Origin: Begonia masoniana | Lineage: Eukaryota > Streptophyta > Magnoliopsida > Cucurbitales > Begoniaceae | Length of the DNA stretch: 64,000 bases | Assembly: GCA_022432975.1 (NCBI GenBank) | Contig: CM039502.1 | Coordinates: 10,019,290 to 10,083,289 of the forward strand | Direction: 5' to 3' | Shown here: one piece after another, positions 11,143 through 22,892 of the stretch | Layout of the letters: every line of letters begins with the position of its first letter | Numbering within the stretch: position 1 is the stretch's first letter | Made by a program: the position numbers and the translations under genes | Notes under the pieces: model-generated | What the model was told of the DNA's origin: nothing | Database searches by the model: none | What the model saw: the letters and a program-made list of their open reading frames with translations, nothing else

Positions 11143-12726
11143 TCAGGTTGTCTTCTTAGTTACCCAAATCTTTTGGATCCTAGTGTTAGGCCTAGTCCCC
11201 TTAGGAATCCATTGCAGTTTACTGCCAGATTTTATATTGTTTGATTTTAAGGGACACTCAAAGGATTTGTGTCCTACTTCGTTACATGAATGACAAGTGG
11301 ATGGTTTAACAAAGAAATTCTTGAAAACTTTCCTTTTATTGAACTTATCATAACCTATACCTGCCTTATCATGAGTAGCTCTATGATTTCCTATCAGCAG
11401 AGTTAGGTTTTTGCTACCATTTGAGAACCAAAGAACAAGTTTATTCAAAGACTCATTTTTCTTCTTAAGTTTAGTAATTTCTTTTTCATGCAAGTCCACT
11501 TCTTTAGCATGCTTTTCTAATAACCCTGCATTTTCCTTTTTCAACATGTTATACTTAGTCTTAAGCATGCCAAATTGTTTAACCAAGTCATTAAAGGCGT
11601 CAATTAGTTCACCTTCTTCATTATCACTATCGCTATCACTTAAAATACTTGAGGAAGAAGTACTAACCTTTTCCTCGTGTGCCATGAAGCACAGATTTGC
11701 AACTTCCTCATCTTCTGAAGAAGAGGTGTCACCTTCACTGTCATCCCAAGTGGCCTTCATAGCCTTCTTCTTAAGCTTCTTGGGATACTTCTTTGTTTGT
11801 GGACAATCTGCCTTCATGTGGCCAGGCTTTCCACATCCAAAGCAAGTGATTTCCTTCTCCTTGTGAGATTTCTCACCTTTTGGAAATCTCCTTCCTTGCA
11901 TTCTTTTTCTTTGGAGGAATTTGCTGAACCTCCTTGTAATGAGGGCTATATCCTCATCATCATCTTCTTCTTCTTCTTCCTCAGACACATTTTGTTTACT
12001 AGAAGAAGCTTTCATAGCAATGTCTTTTCTTTTTGTAGCCTCTTTCTCCTTGAGGTCTTCCTTCTCGTTTGACCTCATTGTGATCTCATGTGTCATAAGA
12101 GATCCAATGAGTTCCTCAAGTTTCAGAGCCTTGAGATCCTTTGCTTCCTGTATGGCAGTCACCTTTGGCTGCCAGTTTCTTGGAAGACATCTGAGGATCT
12201 TCCTGACCTGTTCTTCACTAGAATAAGATTTACCAAGAGCTTTCAAACCATTAGTAATGTTAGTAAATCTTGTAAACATGGAAGAAACAGACTCATCCTT
12301 AGGCATAGAGAATAGTTCATACTCGTGTATAAGCATATTTAATTTACTCTCTTTAACCTGGTTTGTGCCTTCGTGTGTGATCTCTAATAAGTGCCAAATT
12401 TCTTGAGCACTCTCACACCCTTGTACTCTATTAAATTCGTCTCTATTTAGAGCACAGTACAAGGTGTTTACTGCCTTGGCATTAAGGCTCAGATTTCTCT
12501 TATCGGACTCAGACAATTCAGAAGAGTCCTTAGGGATACTTTTCCCATCTACAGTTTTCATGGCCTTAAAAAGACCATTCTCTATAATACACCAAGTCTC
12601 ATAGTCTATGGCTTGAATGAATATTTTCATTCTAGCCTTCCAATAGACATAATCACTACCATCAAAGAATGGAGGTCTATTTGTTGCTTGACCTTCTATT
12701 TGTGTGGTGTTAATGTTGAATGCCAT
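11143..12726 (-). CDS. gag polyprotein of element B, intact
   Basis: An uninterrupted gag frame of ~527 residues. ATG 12726 is chosen because it gives the family start MAFN seen in A and C; the frame is open a little further upstream. It has a UBN2-like capsid domain ([13 protein letters not shown] near residues 20-32), an E/D-rich linker, a CCHC knuckle CFGCGKPGHMKADCP, a charged coiled-coil segment and a second knuckle CHSCNEVGHKSFECP near the C-terminus. It would form the virus-like particle and bind element RNA. The stop is followed by pol in the -1 frame. The element cannot move by itself because pol is split by A, but this gag could act in trans. Confidence 0.9.
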   Translation of the reverse strand: MAFNINTTQIEGQATNRPPFFDGSDYVYWKARMKIFIQAIDYETWCIIENGLFKAMKTVDGKSIPKDSSELSESDKRNLSLNAKAVNTLYCALNRDEFNRVQGCESAQEIWHLLEITHEGTNQVKESKLNMLIHEYELFSMPKDESVSSMFTRFTNITNGLKALGKSYSSEEQVRKILRCLPRNWQPKVTAIQEAKDLKALKLEELIGSLMTHEITMRSNEKEDLKEKEATKRKDIAMKASSSKQNVSEEEEEEDDDEDIALITRRFSKFLQRKRMQGRRFPKGEKSHKEKEITCFGCGKPGHMKADCPQTKKYPKKLKKKAMKATWDDSEGDTSSSEDEEVANLCFMAHEEKVSTSSSSILSDSDSDNEEGELIDAFNDLVKQFGMLKTKYNMLKKENAGLLEKHAKEVDLHEKEITKLKKKNESLNKLVLWFSNGSKNLTLLIGNHRATHDKAGIGYDKFNKRKVFKNFFVKPSTCHSCNEVGHKSFECPLKSNNIKSGSKLQWIPKGTRPNTRIQKIWVTKKTT

Positions 12727-12795
12727 TGTGTAAATGAATAACACAGAGTGTTTAAACACAGCTTAGACAATGATAAACCTTGCTCTGATACCAAT

Positions 12796-14297
12796 TGTAG
12801 GATCGAGATTGTCTAAGAGGGGGGTGAATTAGACCTATTTAAAATTTTCTTAATTACTAAACACAAGCAATCAATCAGTAACAGTAAAAGAGAGAGAGAG
12901 AAAAAATCAACACCAGATTTTTACGTGGTTCGGTCAAACCTTGCCTACATCCACGCTTCAAGGTTCACCCCTTGAAGATCCTTAACCTTCTCCTCAATGA
13001 GAAAAACAAATCGGAATTCCGGGCTCCGATCAACTGCCTTTACAATTCATGATTGAATTTCACGGGCGTCAATCCACTGCCTTATACACAATGTTGAGTT
13101 CGTAAATGGTAAGCTCAGACTACACTCTCACAAGGATTGAATCTCAAGTTAAAATCGAGAGGTGTAGAAAAATAATACAGAGTATGATAAAATTTCGCAG
13201 GTTAGAGCTCAGGAAATCAAATTCGCAAAAGTTATATCTTCGTGCTCTAACCTCGGTTTAAATACTCTGTCTTCTTTTTCAGCTCTGAATTGAATGCTTC
13301 TTTCTTCAAATGGAAAATGTTACCATTGGGAAGCATCCGTACTAGATCAGGTAGCCGTTGCCGTCTGTAGTTGCAAGTCGTCGTCGCCATTAAAGTTCTG
13401 GAGTTAATGCTGAAAACGACGTCACTGTAGCTTCGCGGCTATTTTGAATTCTGGCGGAAGATCATCGGTGGAAGCAGCTTTAATTCAATCGCCACGTCAT
13501 CGGTATGTATTGCTCTAAGAGTCCATCGGTATATGCAACTTAAAAGTTATCGGCAAATGTATCTTCAACGCCATCGGCAGGTGAAGCTTGAAAAACCATC
13601 GGCAGGTGTATCTTGAACTTCATCGGCAGATGCACGCTTTGAACTCCATAGGCAGGTGCACGCTTTGAAGTCCATCGGCAGGTGCATCTTGAAACGCCAT
13701 CGGCAGATGCAGCTTGAAAGGCCATCGACAGATGTTGGTTGAAAGCCATCGGCAGATACAGCTTGAAAGCCATCGGCAGATGTAGCTTAAAAGCCATCGG
13801 CAGATGCAGCGTGAAAGCCATTGGCAGATGCAGCGTGAAAGCCATCGGCAGATGCAGCTTCAAACGCCATCGGCAGAAGCAGGCCCTAAAAGCCATCGGC
13901 AGATGCACGCCTTGTACTCTATCGGCAGAAGCACCATTAAACTCCATCGGTATATGTCGTCTAGCGATCGGTTGAAGTAGGCTTTGAACGACTTCTTCTT
14001 TTGTCGTTTTATCGATCGGTAGATGAAGACCATCGGCAGAAGCCTTCTTTGCTTTGTCGTTTAGCGATCGGTATATGTCTATTTTTAACAACTCATCGGC
14101 AGATGAGTTTTCAGCCCTGTACACTTAATCACAATTGTTAAACAACTAAAATACCCTTTCCAAGGGCATTTCCAACAGATTAAATTACTAATGCATATTC
14201 GATATTCTCATTCACTTAACATAATCAAATTACAATATTAACCATTCAAACACATCATCAAAAACATATTTAGACTTAAACATCATTTAAGTCAACA
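12796..14297 (-). repeat. LTR of element B (5' LTR in its orientation)
   Basis: 1502 bp, reading TGTTGAC at 14297 to CCTACA at 12796 on the minus strand, next to a primer-binding site (complement of TGATACCA at 12787-12794). It is longer than the LTRs of A and C because its U3 array has expanded. Confidence 0.9.
13545..14110 (-). repeat. Tandem array of ~24-bp units in U3 of element B's LTR
   Basis: About 20 copies of CCATCGGCAGATG with short variable spacers (typical unit AAAGCCATCGGCAGATGCAG plus 4 bases). The right end has units containing TTGTCGTTTAGCGATCGG and ATCGGTATATG. It occupies the same LTR position as the array in A but uses a different unit, so the array turns over within one family. 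Confidence 0.88.
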
Positions 14298-15052
14298 ATA
14301 AGAACTAATAACTAATAGATTTTATAAAGTTGTTTCTTTATTCTCAATTCAACATAATCAGATTTTAATTGCACCGACAGAAGACTCTAGAATTTTGAAT
14401 AAAATTCTTAGAAAATTAAAATGCATAGACTCAAGGAGCACGTACTCTAACTTCTAACTTCTAAGTAGAAAAAAAGTTTACCTTACCTTCGTCGATCGAG
14501 CGGCGAGCGATCTGTCAACTGTCGAACTCAACAGTGAGCGGCAAGCTGGTGTGTGCGACAGATGGTGAGCTGCGAGTTGGCAACTGGAGACGACGAGAGA
14601 CTGAGAAGAGAAAGTTTCTCCGCAAACTGTGAACTGCAAAGATGAGAGAACTGCACGATGTCGAACCGAATAGATGTATTGAACTGAATAGTTAGGGTTA
14701 GTGCATTAGGTTACTTACTTCCTTAATGGTCTGGTTTGGTTTTAGGGGTTTTGTGTCATTAAACCAGAACCGAACAGAGAACTTTGGTTCTAAAAAAGAC
14801 AACCAAATATTGTTTATTTTTTGTGCAAAACCGATCAGAACCAGACCAAATATGTCAATTCTGGTCTTGTTCTTCGATCCGTGTCAGTTTTGCTCAACCC
14901 TATCCTTTAGGGTGCTAACTTAAATTCGTTAACTCTCATCACCTTGCCATTTCTCTCTCCCTCATCAAAAGGAGATGTTCATCTTCTCCGCTACATTTTA
15001 TTAATGTTGATTTAGTGGAAACGTCATGGCAAGAAATCTACATCAATAAGTG
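14298..15052. other. Intergenic, no gene recognised
   Basis: No reading frame, element terminus or repeat can be supported here. A G+C-richer part near 14480-14660 contains ACCTTACC-type splice-like words on the minus strand, which might be a leader of an unseen element, but nothing confirms it. Confidence 0.4.
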
Positions 15053-15916
15053 CGTCGATGAACGCAATAGGAAGAAGAAAAAAGAGGGAAAGACAATCTA
15101 CTCTATCAGTACTACCCCAGCCAATCTTTCTCTTCATCCTCTTCCTTTATTGCTCCCCGAGATCAAGAAAGCTTCTAATCCGTACAAAGAACCAAGTTGA
15201 ATCAAAATTAATTAATTTTTGCTCAAACAAACATAAAAGGAAAAAGGTTCTTCAAACAAAAGAGTTCAAGAACATAGTGCTTTGTTAGAAAGAAATGAAA
15301 ATGTTTTACACAAAAACTAACGAAAAATATAAAACAAGATGAAGGGGGAGAGAGTAGATCGAGTGATGAGATGAAAGGAGAGAAGGAAAAAGCGGCTGAA
15401 TCCCAAAAAAAACAAAGGCAAAGAGAGTTGACATATTTAATTTCAAGTCCAACGAAGATTACGAGTTTAACATGTATACTCTAATACGTTGATGAACGCA
15501 ATAGGAAGAAGAAAAAAGAGGGGAAGACATTCTACTCCATCGAAACTACCGCAACCGATATTTCTTTTCATCCTTTTCCTTCATTGCTCCCTGAGATCAA
15601 GAAAGCTTCTAATCCGTACAAAGGAACCAAGTTGAATCAAAATTAAATTTTTTTGGCTCAAACAAACATAAAAGGAAAAATGTTCTTCAAACACAAAAGA
15701 ATTCAAGAACATAGTGCTTCGTTAGAAAGAAATGAAAATGTTATGAACAAAAACAAATGAAAAATATAAAACAAGATGAAGAGGGAGAGAGTAGATCGAG
15801 TGATGAGATGAAAGGAGAGAAGGTAAAAGCGGCTTAATCCCAAAAAAAAAAACAAAAGCAAAGAGAGTTGACATATTTAATTTAGAGTCCAACGAAGATT
15901 ACGAGTTTAACATATA
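15053..15916. repeat. Tandem duplication, 434-bp unit
   Basis: The segment from CGTCGATGAACG (15053) recurs from CGTTGATGAACG (15487) with a 434-bp period and only scattered differences, continuing to 15916 where element D interrupts the second copy. The first copy reads on as TAACATGTATACTCTAATAC. In the second copy TAACATATA is joined, after D, to ATATACTCTAATAG (23793), giving the original sequence of D's target. No coding function is seen. Confidence 0.85.
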
Positions 15917-16467
15917 TGTAAAATTAATCACATACAACTTAAAGATCTAACCATTCTCAACGTGAAAGAATTAGATCTAGTGCGGAATTGAGTAATCGAA
16001 CATACCTCCGGTCTTTCCCGTTTCAAGCTTTTAGTTTGGTTCTTCTAAACCTAAAAACCTCTCTGCAGATGGTGTCTCACAGAATTTATTAGAGGACTTA
16101 TTGTTATTAGTTTTGGTTCTTCTAAACCTAAAATGAGTATTATCTTCCATGCATCACATTTATCAACAATAATCTATAAAACTTAATGAATAAACCATAT
16201 GTTTATTCTAGATTCAAACTTTAATGATATTTCTCAAATAATAAATATGCGCATAATAAGAAAAACAATATGAGAAAACATCACTAATAGAGTTTCACTA
16301 AATCATTCCTTCTTAAAACGAAATAAAATCATAAAACGGAACTAAGTCTCATTCAATCTACATAATCTTTGAATTTCTTTGGTGGCATGTCTTTCGTTAA
16401 AGGATCTACAATCATCAACTCAGTGTTAATGTGCTCAATGACCACTTTCTTTTTTCTTAACACGTTC

Positions 16468-18568
16468 TGTAGCAACTGGTAATGTCCACCTTAATTAATA
16501 ACCTCTTTTAGTAACCTTTACTCCTTGTGAAATTAAGTGTCTATGATTGGTTGTTTAAATAGGTTAAGCCTTGGCTGCTATGGGCTAAGACGTAATTTGC
16601 AATAATTAGTGTAATAAAAGGGATCAGCTAAGGGTTTTAGCCGCCACTGTTTTATTACCTCTTTCGGTATTCAGCAGCTCAGCAGACTCATTCTCGGTGA
16701 TTTTTCCAGCCAGATTCTTCGTCTATCTAGGTGAGTTTTCCCTCAGTTTCCTTCTTGCTGATGAATCATAATGAAAGCAGAATGTACATTAGAAGATCTG
16801 TTTGCGGTAGAATGAGTGTATCGAGAATGCTGTATGTGCGAGCTAGTTCGGATTTTGTGGTGAATCGGGAATGCACGATGGACTGAGCTCCCAAACTAGT
16901 TTCCTTAGATTTCTGAATAGCAGAAATGAAATTTAGAGAAGATCTAATTAACACCCTGTCTATGGTTTTAGGTTTGAGTAGCTCTCGAAGTAGCCTTTTC
17001 CAACAATCTCTAGGAGACCAGGTAAGTAAAGTATGCTTGTGCCTTCGGGCCTACATCACAAAACAGTAGGGTTGTGCATTCTTGAATGTGTTTGTATGTC
17101 ATGCATCATATTTTGAAAACTATGCGAAAATGAATTTACATGAAATGACATGGTAAGGAATGAACAGACTGTAACAGTTGTTAAGGGAACTAATCCGCTC
17201 CTTAATCAAGAGAGAGAATGTATGACTTTTGGGGAAGTGATCCAAACCCCAATTTCACAGGGGGATCTGAACAGTTGTTAAGGAAACTAAACCGCCCCTT
17301 AATCAAGAGAGAGGATGTATGACTTTGGGAGAAGTGATCCAACTCCCAATTTCACAGGGGGATCAGATCAGAAACGAATGCATATGCAACTAAGATGAGA
17401 AAGTAGAAACTGCATGTTTAGGAATTTATGTTTCAGCATTTCATTTCATTACTGCTTTACTTACTTAGCATTAGGCTAATAGATGAGTTTTGTGATGTAG
17501 GTGAAGAAGTGACTGCAGGTGTGTTTTCTGAGTATGTTGAGGAATAGACTGGTTGGGGGAGCACACTCATGCCTCGACTTGACGAATTGATGGGGCGGTT
17601 TAACTGATGTCAGTAGATGAGAAGTTTTAGTAAACCATAATTCAATTTAAATATGTTGAGAGTTTTAGTGACAGTAGTAGTTTTAATGTTTTGAATACAA
17701 TTTGAGACTCTTTCTGATAATGATACTCTGTTAGTTTTAATAGTGGTTTTTACCAAATTTTGGAGTAGTACACGGATTTAAGTAGTTTTGAATTGTTTTA
17801 GTAAAATGCTCAAGTTCTCTGGTAGTCAGAGTTTTTCTTTGTTTATAGTGATATTGCTGTTATGTTGTTTTCGTTGAGTATTTTTGATCTATCGGTAGAT
17901 GATATCTATCGGCAGATGTTGAGTATTTTTTATCTATCGGTAGATGATGTCTATCGACAGATGTTGAGTATTTTTGATCTATCAATAGATGATGTCTATC
18001 GACAGAAGTTGAGAGTTTTGTCTATCGGTAGATTTAGTCCATCGATGGATGTGAGTATTAGAATTTGTCGTTTCGTAATCAGAAGATGTCTTCAGGAAAA
18101 GCCATCGGTAGATGTCTTCGGTATAAGTCTTTAGTAGCGTTGTCGTTTTGGTAATCGGATGATGTAGGAAGAAATTTGTTGTTTTGCGATCGGTAGATGT
18201 GAATTGAGGATTTTTTGTCGTCTAGCAATCGGAAGACGTAGTTTGTTCTATCGACAGATATGAGTCGAGAATGTTTTGTCGTTTAGTGACCGGTCAATGT
18301 GTTCTGTTTTGTTTGAGAGTAAAAGACTTTTGTCGTTTAGTGATCGGTCGACGTGTTCTGTTTTCTTTTTATCTTTCGACCAACTGCCTTGAATATTTTA
18401 ACCATTTAAATAGATATTGTTTTTACGATGATTTTTCCGCTGCAAGTTTTAACGTATTAAGAGTCAATTCCTGATCATTGAATGAAATTTTAAAATTTCC
18501 CAAAAAGTCATAGTTCGGTTTAGTATTTTGTGTAGTGAACCGGGTTCAGATAACTCGGGGGCGCTACA
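16468..18568 (+). mobile_element. Solo-LTR-like element E (TGTARC family)
   Basis: A 2101-bp insertion with termini TGTAGC...GCTACA and a 5-bp target duplication CGTTC (16463-16467, 18569-18573), placed exactly within D's RNase H codons. It has no coding domain. In + orientation it shows a leader with a donor (CTAG|GTGAG at 16731), a cryptic 50-nt exon (16972-17021) flanked by TTTTAG| and |GTAAGTA, two ~100-bp direct repeats (about 17170-17370), then a CGGTAGATG array. Long TG...CA sequence with TSDs and no coding suggests a solo LTR of a long-LTR Gypsy-type element; the lineage is an inference. Confidence 0.8.
17875..18360 (+). repeat. Degenerate ATCGGTAGATG array in element E
   Basis: About 16 copies of a word close to TATCGGTAGATG with variants (CGACAGATG, CGGAAGACG, CGGTCGACG). 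In the second half each is preceded by TTGTCGTTT(A/T)G. Unit spacing is irregular, 20-60 bp. The same two words occur in the LTR arrays of Copia elements A, B and C. Confidence 0.85.
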
Positions 18569-21500
18569 CGTTCTCTAATGGCTAAGTATTTAATGTCGAT
18601 GTGTTTACTTCGACTACCGCTCTTATTATTCTTAGCCATAAAGATCGCAGCTGAGTTGTCACAAAATAACTTCAATGGCCTAGAGATGGAATCTACAATC
18701 CTAAGTCCAGTAATGAAACTCTTCATCTATACACCATGCGAAGTAGCCTCAAAACACGATACAAACTCGGCCTCCATGGTGGAAGTAGCAGTCAATGTCT
18801 GCTTTGCACTCCTTCACGATACAGCTCCATCAACGAGCATGAAAACATAACCAGATGTCGATTTACGTGAATCAACACATCCGACAAAGTCTGCATCGGA
18901 GTAGCCCACCACCTCTAGAGTATCAGTCCGGCTGAATATAAGCATGTAATCCTTCGTTCCTTGAAATATCTCATCACTTTCTTTGCAGCCTTCCAGTGGT
19001 CTAAACCTGGATTACTCTGTTATCTTCCCAATACCCCAACAACAAATGCAATGTCAGGTCTTATGCAGACCTGAGCATACATCAGGCTTCCAACAGCAGA
19101 AGCATATGAAATGTTTTTCATTTGTTCCCTTTCGAGATCATTCCTTGGGCATTGGTCTAAACCAAACTTATCACCCTTAACAACGGGAGCTACACTTGGT
19201 GAATAATCTTTTTCATCCGAAATCTCTCTAAAACCTTATTGATATAAGTTTCTTAAGACAGACCCAAAACACCTCTATCTCTATCTCTATTTATCTTAAT
19301 GCCAATGACATAAGACGCATCACCCATATCCTTCGTGTCGAAATTCTTAGAGAGAAATTGTTTCACCTCATATAACAAACCCTTGTTGTTAGCTGCAGGT
19401 AAAATATCATCCACATACAGAACAAGGAAACAAAGCTTACTCCTACTGATCTTTTGGTATATACAATGATCCATAACGTTCTCTACAAAACCAAACGAAG
19501 AGATAACTCATGGAATTTCAAATACCATTGACGAGAAGCTTGCTTCAATCCATATATGGATTTCTTAAGCTTGCACACCAAATGCTCACCACTACTAGAG
19601 GAAAATCCTTCAGGTTGTTTCATGTATACCTCTTTCTCTAATTCTCCATTAAGAAATGTTGTTTTCACATCCATTTGTTGCAACTCTAAATCAAAATGTG
19701 CAACTAATGCCATGATTATGCGAAGAGAATCTTTCTTAGATACAGGAGAGAATGTCTCCTTGTAGTCGATTCCTTCCCTCTGAGTGAATCCTTTAGCAAC
19801 GAGTCTATCTTTATATCTTTCAATGTTGCCCATTGAGTCTTTCTTTGTCTTAAAGACCCATTTGCATCCTATGGTTTTTACACCATCGGGCAACGTGACA
19901 ATATCTCAGACTTCATTAACAGCCATAGAATCCATTTCATCCTTCATGGCGTCATGCCAGAATCTTGACTCTACACAACTTATGGCTTGCGAAAATGTTT
20001 CAGGATCATTTTCGGCTCCGACATTAAAATCTGATTCTTACAAATACACAACATAATCACTAAAAATTGCTGACTTCTTTACTTTAGTAGATCTTCTTAA
20101 TGTTGGATCAACATCATCTTGTAGAATTTGTTGATCAACTGGTTGCACAACTATTTCAGGTAACTCCTAAGCAATCTGATCTACTGGCTCATTATCAACA
20201 ACTTGTGGATTTTCAGCGATTGTTCTCACAACAGCCGGTTGGTCTCGAGGGTTGTTGTGAATAACAATCAATCTATTACTTGAGCATGATGGTTACGCTT
20301 CTAAATGATCCTTTCTGGAACAGTGTTCCAGGATCAGTCGCACCCACTGATTAAGTGATTCTCAAGAAAATTTGCATTTTTTGATTCCACAATTCTAGTG
20401 CTATGAGAAGGACAATAGAATCTGTACTCCTTAGATCTTTCGGCATATCCAATGAAATACCCACTAATAGTCCTTGGGTCCAGTTTCTTTTCTTGCGGAT
20501 TATAGACTCTTACTTCACACAGACATCCCCAAACACGTATATGTCGCAAACTCTGTTTCCAACCTTTCCATAATTCAAATGGTGTCTTTGGGACAGTCTT
20601 GGTTGGAACTCGGTTTAATATATACACAGCCGTCTTAAGAGTATCAATCCATAATGACTTTGGAAGGTTGGAGTTACTCTACATACTCCGCACTATGTCC
20701 ATCAATGTTCGGTTCCTTCTTTCTGCAACACCATTTTGGTCCGAAGAACTAGGCATAGTGTATTGGGGCACAATCCCATGCTCTTAAAGAAACTTTGCAA
20801 ATGGACCAGCCGATTGTCCATTCTCGGTGTATCTACCATAATATTCTCCACCTCTATCTGTTCTCATGATCTTAATTTGCTTATCGCACTGTTTCTCTAC
20901 TTTCGCCTTGAAAATCTTAAAGGCGTCTAAAGCTTCATCTTTACAATGAAGAAAGTGGATGTACATATATCGCGAGTAATCATCAATGAAAGGGATGAAG
21001 TATTTCGGACCATGCATATCCATATCAGGACAACAAATATCTAAATGGATGATATCTAAAATGGTTGTACTCCTCGTAGTACCTTTCTTAGATTTATTGG
21101 TCTGCTTTCCCTTAATACAGTCCACACAGGTATCAAAATCAGTAAAATCTAAAGTACTAAGTACTTCATCTTTTACTAATCTCTTAATCCTTTCAATAGA
21201 GATATGTCTCAATCTCCGGTGCCATAAAGTAGAAGAATCCTCATTTATAACACAACATTTTATGCCAAATTGAGCATGTACAACATTATAAGCAGTGTCA
21301 TTTTGTAAATTAACAGAGAAAAGACCATTCAACAATGTACCGCTCCCAACATTACTAGATTTATAAAACAAATCAAACGATGTTCCATAAAAGTTGAAAG
21401 AGTATCCTAAAGGTACAAGTTTTGAAATAGAAATTAAATTCTTAGAAAAGTTAGGAACATAAAAAGTCTTTTCCAAATACAAATTAAAACCACTGCTTAA

Positions 21501-21817
21501 AACTAAACAACATGTCCCAATTGCCTCCACACGCGATTGCATCCCATTTCCGGAATAGATGCCTTCTTTATTTGGAGTTGGCTTCCTTAGGTTTCGCATA
21601 TCCTGTAAGGTATTAGAAACATAGATTGTAGAATCAGAATCAATCCACCATGTGTTATAATTAATATCAACCATATTAGATTCATAACAGACAAAAGAGA
21701 TCAAGTTACCTTTCTTCTCAAGCCATATTGGAAACTTCGGGCAATCTTTCTTAATGTGCCCCTTCTTGTTAGAAAAGAAACACCTTATTTCCTTCGGGTC
21801 TTTCTTAATTCCTCCGG

Positions 21818-22498
21818 TTACCGGTAACGAGCTTTCTGGTCCTTCTCATATGTAACTGTAAGTGCACTCTCGCCCAAATCCATAGACAGCCTATTCTCTT
21901 CCTGAACACACATGGTCATAAGCTTATTAATTGACCATTTCTCCTTATGTGTGTTATAAGAGATCTTAAAAACTCCATATGCTGATGGAAGAGTTGCTAG
22001 TATATAATGCACCAAGAAAGACTCTGACATCTCGACCTCAAGTCTTTTAAGCTGAGCCGCAATGTCCCGTATCTTCATGATATGCTCACGCACACATTTT
22101 ACTGTAGTGAGCCTCGTGGATGTGAACTTGATTATAAGGGTAATGGCAAGAGCTTTATCAGAAGTCACAAACTGCTCATCAATCACCTTTAGCAATGCTT
22201 TGACATTCTTATGCTCCTTAATCGAACCACGAATACTCTCAGATATTTTAGTCTTTATGAACATCATACTGAGATGGTTAGACCGTTCCCATCATTCATA
22301 AAGAGTTAAATCATCCAAAGTACTCTTATCATCAATGATTGACTCGTCTTTCCTTATAGCATTATCAATATCTAAGCATCCCAAATGAAGAAGAATCCTC
22401 TCTTTCCAGACCTTATAATTATAACCCACAAGTTCAGGAATCTCACACTTCATATCAGAAACACTAGCAGTCATCATAACTGCATAAAATTCAATCAC
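21818..22498 (-). pseudogene. gag of element D, frameshifted
   Basis: Two minus-strand pieces, 22498-22292 and 22267-21818, together give a UBN2-type gag (LVGYNYKVWKERILLHL near the start, then a helical capsid segment with LEVEMSESFLVHYILATLP). A short gap with a frame change separates them. The zinc-knuckle region between 21818 and 21704 is recognisable only as CFFSNKKGHIKKDCP-like codons in another frame. Not functional as assembled. Confidence 0.8.
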
Positions 22499-22892
22499 AC
22501 ATGCTTATTAATTTAAATGAGACAAATAAACATAAATAATGTTTTACCAAAGTAAATCATGCTTAATTAAAGATGCATCTAATGACATAAAACTTGTCTG
22601 TGGACCAAAAATTTAATTCAATCAGATACATTTATAACTTTATGATAAAACTATCAAATTATGTTCATTTTCCTAACTCCTGTGGGTAAATTAAGAAATA
22701 TAATATGACATTTCATCATAATTAATCACATAAATATAATAAAAATTTCTGTGGGATAAAATCTATCATATAAAATGAAATTAATTACAAATAATGTCTT
22801 AATATGATTCTAAGTATTTATATTTTATTTAGCCTAATTAAAGATGTTGTGGCTACTCTCTAATTAGCTAAATCACATGAATCATTTGATAT

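Larger units (their letters stand above)
10909..14297 (-). mobile_element. SIRE-like Copia element B, right part (continues at 1-379)
   Basis: Minus-strand element of the same family as A and C. Reading leftwards from 14297 it has an LTR (14297-12796), a primer-binding site, intact gag, and the protease end of pol, which stops at 10909 where A is inserted. The other half resumes at 379 and leaves the window at base 1. The base order across the A insertion is restored exactly if A and one AATTA copy are removed, which proves the nesting. ATAAG (14298-14302) is the presumed target duplication; its partner lies outside. Confidence 0.9.
16353..21704 (-). pseudogene. pol of element D, multiple breaks, split by E
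   Basis: Minus-strand remains of Copia pol. Protease plus integrase lie at 21704-20784 (WHRRLRHISIERI and CIKGKQT for the zinc segment, HLDICCPD and [11 protein letters not shown] for the core). The integrase C-terminal part is at 20627-20334, RT at 19893-19253 ([15 protein letters not shown] region, YVDDILPAANN) and RNase H at ~18850-18574. E is inserted after the RERV codons of RNase H, and the last ~35 codons reappear at 16462-16353, ending with TGA at 16355-16353. Several frameshifts and stops separate the pieces. The RT signature is altered after YVDDIL. Confidence 0.85.

Noticed and set aside
13540..14124. 194-codon minus ORF of HLPMAF repeats
   Set aside because: Translation of the 24-bp LTR array of element B.
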